From: Methanofollis sp.
GTDB taxonomy: Archaea > Halobacteriota > Methanomicrobia > Methanomicrobiales > Methanofollaceae
Reading direction: 5' to 3'
NCBI GenBank assembly: GCA_028696365.1
Contig: JAQVHG010000086.1
Coordinates: 1-8,472 of the forward strand
DNA length: 8,472 nt
Shown here: piece after piece, positions 5,665-8,472 of the stretch
Layout of the letters: each line of letters starts with the position of its first letter
Numbering within the stretch: the first letter of the stretch is position 1
Translations under genes and position numbers: made by a program
The notes under the pieces: model-generated
What the model was told of the DNA's origin: nothing
Seen by the model: only the letters and a program-made list of their open reading frames with translations
Database searches by the model: none

Positions 5665-6222
5665 ATGAACCAGACCACGCATGGCACATCCTATCTTCGT
5701 CTGATGATACGAACACTCACCCATCCTGCCGGGGCTTTTCAGGAGGTGAGAGCGATGAGTGCAGGGAGGGTCCTTGTATACGGCCTCGGGATCGTCCTCT
5801 TCAACTTGCTCATGACCGTCCTTCTCGCGATGACGACCAGGTTCACCCCCGAACTCCTCCTCCCGGTGGCGATCTCGTCGGTCCTGGTCGTCTGTCTCGG
5901 GGGGTTCTGGCTCCATCTCTTTGTCTATGGGCTGGGCGGGCGGAGCGGGGTCGGCACCACCTTCAAGGTGGTCATCCTCGGGCTGACCCCGACGGCGCTC
6001 CTCGGATGGATCCCGGGCGTCGCCCTCGTCGGGTTCCTCTGGTCTTTTGTCATCCTCTATTTCGGGCTCCAGGAGCTCCAGGAGTTTTCGAAAGGGGAGG
6101 CGGCCCTGGCACTTGTCCTGGTCTTTGGCATTCCTCTCCTCGTCCTCGCCGTCCTTGCCGTAACCCCGGGCTTCTCGGTCTCGGTCCTCTGGCCTGCGCC
6201 AGGAAGGATCACCTGGGTGTAG
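5665..6222 (+). CDS. Yip1-family membrane protein, short form
   Basis: A 185-residue, strongly hydrophobic protein. A short basic N-terminal stretch (LRLMIRTLTHPAGAFQEVRA) precedes about five membrane segments near residues 35-56, 64-90, 103-116, 117-136 and 145-167, with FKVVILGLTPTALLGWIPGV in the middle. This matches the order and motif style of archaeal Yip1-domain proteins (compare TVKVLAYAATPALLLGWVPLVG in the convergent gene at 6520-7755). The role of archaeal Yip1 proteins is poorly known; in eukaryotes the family works in membrane trafficking. Unlike its neighbour it stops about 18 residues after the last helix and has no outside domain, so it may be a short paralogue or one truncated near the repeat cluster that follows. 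The start is supported by GAGG at 5654 and a TATA box at 5576. Confidence 0.72.
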   Translation: MNQTTHGTSYLRLMIRTLTHPAGAFQEVRAMSAGRVLVYGLGIVLFNLLMTVLLAMTTRFTPELLLPVAISSVLVVCLGGFWLHLFVYGLGGRSGVGTTFKVVILGLTPTALLGWIPGVALVGFLWSFVILYFGLQELQEFSKGEAALALVLVFGIPLLVLAVLAVTPGFSVSVLWPAPGRITWV

Positions 6223-6269
6223 GAGGTTTGAGGAAGACCAGGTGGCGGTCGGAAACCCCCTGATAAATC

Positions 6270-6502
6270 GCCCCTGGTCCCCCTATTGTGAAGATTGGCG
6301 GAGTATGGCAGGTGGGCCGATCCAGAAAGGGTGGCGCTCATCTGTTCAGATGCTCTGCGGGTCGTGGCCAATCATGTGGCGGGGTCCGGGGGCGGCGAGC
6401 CCCCGGCGCGGAGACTGCCGTACACTTCTTGTGAAGACTGGTACGAGAGCACACACGCTCGATCAAAACCAGACGGCCCTCACCTGATCTGAATTCAGCA
6501 GT
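6270..6502 (+). repeat. Structured repeats, cluster II (degenerate beta plus alpha)
   Basis: Between the two convergent Yip1 genes. A beta fragment (CCCCTGGTCC..., then GTGAAGATTGGCG, 6270-6302) is followed by a diverged tail and then a good alpha unit (6366-6502). Orientation is the same as the other two clusters. Confidence 0.75.
6366..6502 (+). ncRNA. Repeat unit II-2 (alpha), candidate structured element
   Basis: Hairpin CCGGGGGC (6386-6393) with GCCCCCGG (6399-6406), loop GGCGA; 3' arm GACTGGTACG 6436-6445; small hairpin GAGC (6447-6450) with GCTC (6457-6460) around ACACAC; CGATCAAAACCAGAC from 6460; tail CCCTCACCTGATCTGAATTC. The 5' arm is the variant GGCCAATC. The start of the 57-nt frame is GTG (6431) rather than ATG. 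Confidence 0.4.
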
Positions 6503-6512
6503 CCCCCCCCCC
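6503..6512 (+). repeat. Homopolymer tract of ten C
   Basis: Ten C residues at the end of repeat unit II-2, 7 bp downstream of the stop of the long Yip1 gene. Long mononucleotide runs mutate easily and are prone to miscounting in sequencing, but this one lies outside any gene. Confidence 0.6.
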
Positions 6513-6519
6513 TCTCATC

Positions 6520-7755
6520 TCACACATCCCCGCCCTCAAGAGACCCCACCTGCCACTCGCGGTAGACCCCCGCCCCCGCCACCACCGTCCCCTCGGCGGA
6601 GGTCCAGCCCTCGGGTTCGCCGGTGATGGTGAGGGAGTAGCGGTCTGAATACCAATTGGACATCCAGGCGTCGAAATACTCTGCCCAACTATTCACTCCC
6701 TCGATATCGGAGGCGATCTCGACCTGCACCCCGTTCTCGTAGTGCGCATAGACGGGGATGGTATAGGAGTAGGAGAAACCAGGATCGGTCCCGTGCGCCT
6801 TCCCTTCGCCTGGGGCACCAAGGCCGCCGACAGGCGTGAGGCCCTGCGCAGGGGCGAAGAGCGACTCGTTGCCGAAGGGGTGGAGGGTGTTGATCATCTG
6901 CGGCACGGCCTCGGGGTCGACCTCCTTGTCGAGTGACGTGCGGTTCTGGTAGTGTAGAGAGATCTCGTCCCCGGCGTCCATGGACGGAGTGGTCAGCCGC
7001 AGGTAATACCGGCCGTCGACCTGGACAAGGGTGGACGTGACGTTCTCTGGGAGACGATCAGAATAGAATGTATCAGTGATCGGTTCGGAACCGATGGCCG
7101 GACGGTCGTGGTATGTCGGGACCGGGAGGAGGAACGTCACGTTCTCGATGGGCGTCTGGGTCTGGATGGAGAGGTCGTAGGTGTAACGGGTGCTCAGATA
7201 GGAGGGGCCCTCTGGGATATTGCTGAACACCACGAAGAGGGCAATGAAGAAGAGGACGAGGCCGAGGACCGGCACCAGGATGACTGCGCCCGCCGCCCGT
7301 CCGGTCGAGGTCTCGTGGAGTTCTCTGACCCCGACGATCGCAAGCCCCAGGCTCCAGACCCATGCGAGGATGCCGACGAGCGGGACCCAGCCGAGGAGGA
7401 GGGCGGGGGTGGCGGCGTAGGCGAGGACCTTGACCGTCTGCTCGATCCCGTTCCCGCCGATGAGGAGGCGGACGAAGAGGTGGAGGACGAGGGCGGCGAG
7501 GACGAAGAGGATGACCGTGCCGAACACTCCGGAGACCGCAGAAAAGATTGCAACAAATATGATCAGCCCTGTCCCCGCTCCGGTCATCAGCCCGAGTCCG
7601 ACGATGCCGAGAAGGCAGAGGAGGGCGAGGTTGACGGCGAGGAGGACACCGAAGTACGTGAGGGCGGTGCCGAGATCGTCGGTTCGTGCGTCTCGATAGG
7701 TCTTTACGGGGTCTGTGAGGAACCCCCGCACTTTTTCGACGATCTTTTGCCACAT
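6520..7755 (-). CDS. Yip1-family membrane protein with large outside domain
   Basis: A 411-residue protein. Residues 1-30 are a short amphipathic start (KIVEKVRGFLTDPVKTYRDA); about five membrane segments lie at 31-57, 63-99, 107-126, 127-145 and 153-177, with the Yip1-like VKVLAYAATPALLLGWVPLVG centred near 115. Residues 178-411 form a soluble domain rich in Tyr, Thr and Ser with N-x-S/T sites (ENVTF, ENVTS, QNRTS, GNESL), consistent with an extracytoplasmic, possibly glycosylated domain. I recognise no family for that part; it looks beta-rich. No Shine-Dalgarno precedes the ATG; the TATA box at 7778-7785 is placed for a leaderless message. It converges with the short Yip1 gene, and repeat clusters lie on both sides. 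Substrate or partner unknown. Confidence 0.78.
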   Translation of the reverse strand: MWQKIVEKVRGFLTDPVKTYRDARTDDLGTALTYFGVLLAVNLALLCLLGIVGLGLMTGAGTGLIIFVAIFSAVSGVFGTVILFVLAALVLHLFVRLLIGGNGIEQTVKVLAYAATPALLLGWVPLVGILAWVWSLGLAIVGVRELHETSTGRAAGAVILVPVLGLVLFFIALFVVFSNIPEGPSYLSTRYTYDLSIQTQTPIENVTFLLPVPTYHDRPAIGSEPITDTFYSDRLPENVTSTLVQVDGRYYLRLTTPSMDAGDEISLHYQNRTSLDKEVDPEAVPQMINTLHPFGNESLFAPAQGLTPVGGLGAPGEGKAHGTDPGFSYSYTIPVYAHYENGVQVEIASDIEGVNSWAEYFDAWMSNWYSDRYSLTITGEPEGWTSAEGTVVAGAGVYREWQVGSLEGGDV

Positions 7756-7777
7756 AATGAGAGTGCGGAGGGTGGAG

Positions 7778-7785
7778 GATATATT
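7778..7785 (-). promoter_or_regulatory. TATA box of the long Yip1-family gene
   Basis: AATATATC on the minus strand, centred about 26-27 nt before the ATG at 7755 and preceded by an A-rich AAACG that could serve as BRE. This spacing predicts transcription starting on the ATG itself, agreeing with the lack of a ribosome binding site. Confidence 0.55.
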
Positions 7786-7927
7786 CGTTTGGTTTTATGG
7801 TTTCTTTGGAGGACTGGATTTGATGTGAGAGGGTCCATGTCTTCTCTTTTTGCCCGTGCATGTGAGATGGGAGGACGCTGATCAGAATGGGCGGTACTTC
7901 TCAGATCCACCGGTCGACGATACTCAC

Positions 7928-8050
7928 CCAATCGCCTCACAACGGGCCCGTGAGCGGTCGGCCCCCGAGCCCCTCATCATGAAGGTTGTATGGGGACGGC
8001 ATCCCGGCGATCAAAAATTGGTGGCCCTCACCTGATCCACTCTTCAACGG
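7928..8050 (+). ncRNA. Repeat unit III-1 (beta), diverged
   Basis: 5' arm CCAATC 7928-7933; weakened GC hairpin GGGC (7944-7947) with GCCC (7970-7973); GAAGGTTGTATG as 3' arm; small hairpin GGGGA/TCCC; CGATCAAAAATTGG replaces CGATCAAAACCAG. The 57-nt frame 7979-8035 is intact. Confidence 0.35.
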
Positions 8051-8055
8051 TTCCC

Positions 8056-8193
8056 CGCCTATCGCCATCCGCCGGGGGTCCGGGGGCGCAGTCCCCCGGT
8101 GCGAGATGGCCGCACACTTTTTCATGAAGATTGGCGAGGGACGGCGAGCACCTGATCCAAATTAGATGGCCCTCACCTGATCTGAATTCAGCG
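8056..8193 (+). ncRNA. Repeat unit III-2 (alpha), with covarying outer arms
   Basis: 5' arm CGCCTATC (8056-8063) and 3' arm GATTGGCG (8129-8136) differ from the family but remain complementary at 7 of 8 positions. Hairpin CCGGGGG (8080-8086) with CCCCCGG (8093-8099), loop CGCAGT. The CGATCAAAACCAG block is altered to TGATCCAAATTAG, which puts a stop in the 57-nt frame. Confidence 0.42.
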
Positions 8194-8198
8194 AGCCC

Positions 8199-8325
8199 CG
8201 ACCAATCACACTTCGACGGGGACCGTGGGCCTTGCGGCCCCTGAGCCCCTTGTCATGAAGATTGATCGAGGACGGCACACACCCCGATCAAAACCAGACG
8301 ACCCTCATCTGATCTGAATACAGCG
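8199..8325 (+). ncRNA. Repeat unit III-3 (beta)
   Basis: 5' arm CGACCAATC 8199-8207; hairpin GGGG (8218-8221) with CCCC (8246-8249) and inner GGGCC (8227-8231) with GGCCC (8236-8240) around TTGC; 3' arm GATTGATCG 8260-8268; GATCG (8264-8268) also pairs with CGATC (8285-8289). One extra base breaks the 57-nt frame. Confidence 0.4.
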
Positions 8326-8330
8326 ATTCC

Positions 8331-8390
8331 CGACCAATTCGTCATCGCGGGGGACCGGGGGCGGAGTCCCCCGGTGCGGGGATGGGCGTA
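8331..8390 (+). ncRNA. Repeat unit III-4 (alpha), 3' part diverged
   Basis: 5' arm CGACCAATTC 8331-8340; hairpin CCGGGGG (8355-8361) with CCCCCGG (8368-8374), loop CGGAGT. The usual CATGAAGA arm and tail cannot be found after about 8390. Confidence 0.35.
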
Positions 8391-8438
8391 GGCGGATCTG
8401 ATCTTCTGTTCTGCAGTCCTCTCCTATCACCTGACAAC

Positions 8439-8472
8439 GGGCTTCAGGTGCCTCCGGCACCGAAGCCCTCAT
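8439..8472 (+). ncRNA. Repeat unit III-5 (beta-like hairpin), cut by the window end
   Basis: GGGCTTC-A-GGTGCC pairs fully with GGCACC-GAAGCCC (8439-8468, loop TCC), followed by TCAT as in other beta units (CCCCTCATCATGAAG). The stem sequence is different from beta in clusters I-III but occupies the same place, so the cluster probably continues past the window. Confidence 0.35.

Larger units (their letters stand above)
7928..8472 (+). repeat. Tandem alternating structured repeats, cluster III (beta-alpha-beta-alpha-beta...)
   Basis: Five half-units in strict alternation, same orientation as clusters I and II, running past the window end. The beta to beta distance is 276 bp, close to the 273 bp alpha period of cluster I. 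Units differ by many substitutions, so the duplications are not recent, yet the arms, hairpins and tails remain recognisable. Frames on both strands across this region are repeat-derived. Confidence 0.85.

Noticed and set aside
6503..6512. Phase-variable poly-C tract controlling the long Yip1 gene
   Set aside because: The run lies after the stop codon, so length changes would not alter the protein.
7073..7881. Long frames on both strands overlapping the Yip1 gene at 6520-7755
   Set aside because: Low-complexity Arg/Pro-rich or Glu/Asp-rich products, typical of out-of-frame translation of high-GC membrane genes.
7850..8125. Frames in cluster III resembling those of cluster I
   Set aside because: Same repeat-derived effect; no credible start signals.

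Overview
The window looks like chromosomal DNA of a methanogenic euryarchaeon, probably order Methanomicrobiales (Methanoculleus/Methanofollis-like). This is inferred from high-GC coding DNA with AT-rich archaeal TATA boxes at about -27, an archaeal RND-type (HAE3/MMPL) transporter end, a cobalamin-dependent radical SAM protein resembling the archaeal MJ_0865 family, and two archaeal Yip1-type membrane proteins. No tRNA, rRNA, CRISPR array or transposase gene was seen.

Layout. 1-404 (+) is the C-terminal end of an RND/MMPL transporter. 500-783 (-) is a decayed macro-domain gene with an internal deletion and frameshift. It lies just downstream of an intact, more AT-rich DUF262/HNH (GmrSD-like, presumed defence) gene at 833-2647 (-), which is preceded by an unrecognised 38-codon ORF overlapping its start as TAATG. 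A short AT-rich region (2764-2831) has TATA-like boxes facing both ways, one of them toward a 45-codon ORF (2832-2969, +). A GC-rich inverted repeat (3001-3179) separates this from a B12-binding/radical SAM gene (3259-4581, -), a plausible methyltransferase for methyl-coenzyme M reductase. Two convergent Yip1-family membrane proteins follow: a short one (5665-6222, +) and a long one with a large outside domain (6520-7755, -).

The most unusual content is a family of tandem intergenic repeats in three clusters (about 4773-5270, 6270-6502 and 7928-8472, running off the window), all in the same orientation and bracketing or separating the Yip1 genes. Two half-unit types alternate (here alpha and beta), with a same-type period of about 273 bp. 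Each has a 5' arm (CGACCAATC-like), a strong GC-rich hairpin, a complementary 3' arm (GATTGGTCG-like), a second small hairpin closed on CGATC, and a conserved tail (AAAACCAGAC...CCCTCACCTGATC...TTCAGCG). Several base changes between copies keep the pairing, and in six of seven copies the distance from the ATG/GTG after the GC hairpin to the tail TGA (or its mutated position) is exactly 57 nt. This suggests a structured RNA or structured mobile DNA element, possibly with a micro-ORF; ordinary proteins encoded there are unlikely.

The genes do not form one pathway. The transporter and Yip1 proteins are membrane functions, the radical SAM gene is probably methanogenesis-linked, and the DUF262/macro segment looks like a small, partly decayed defence insertion.
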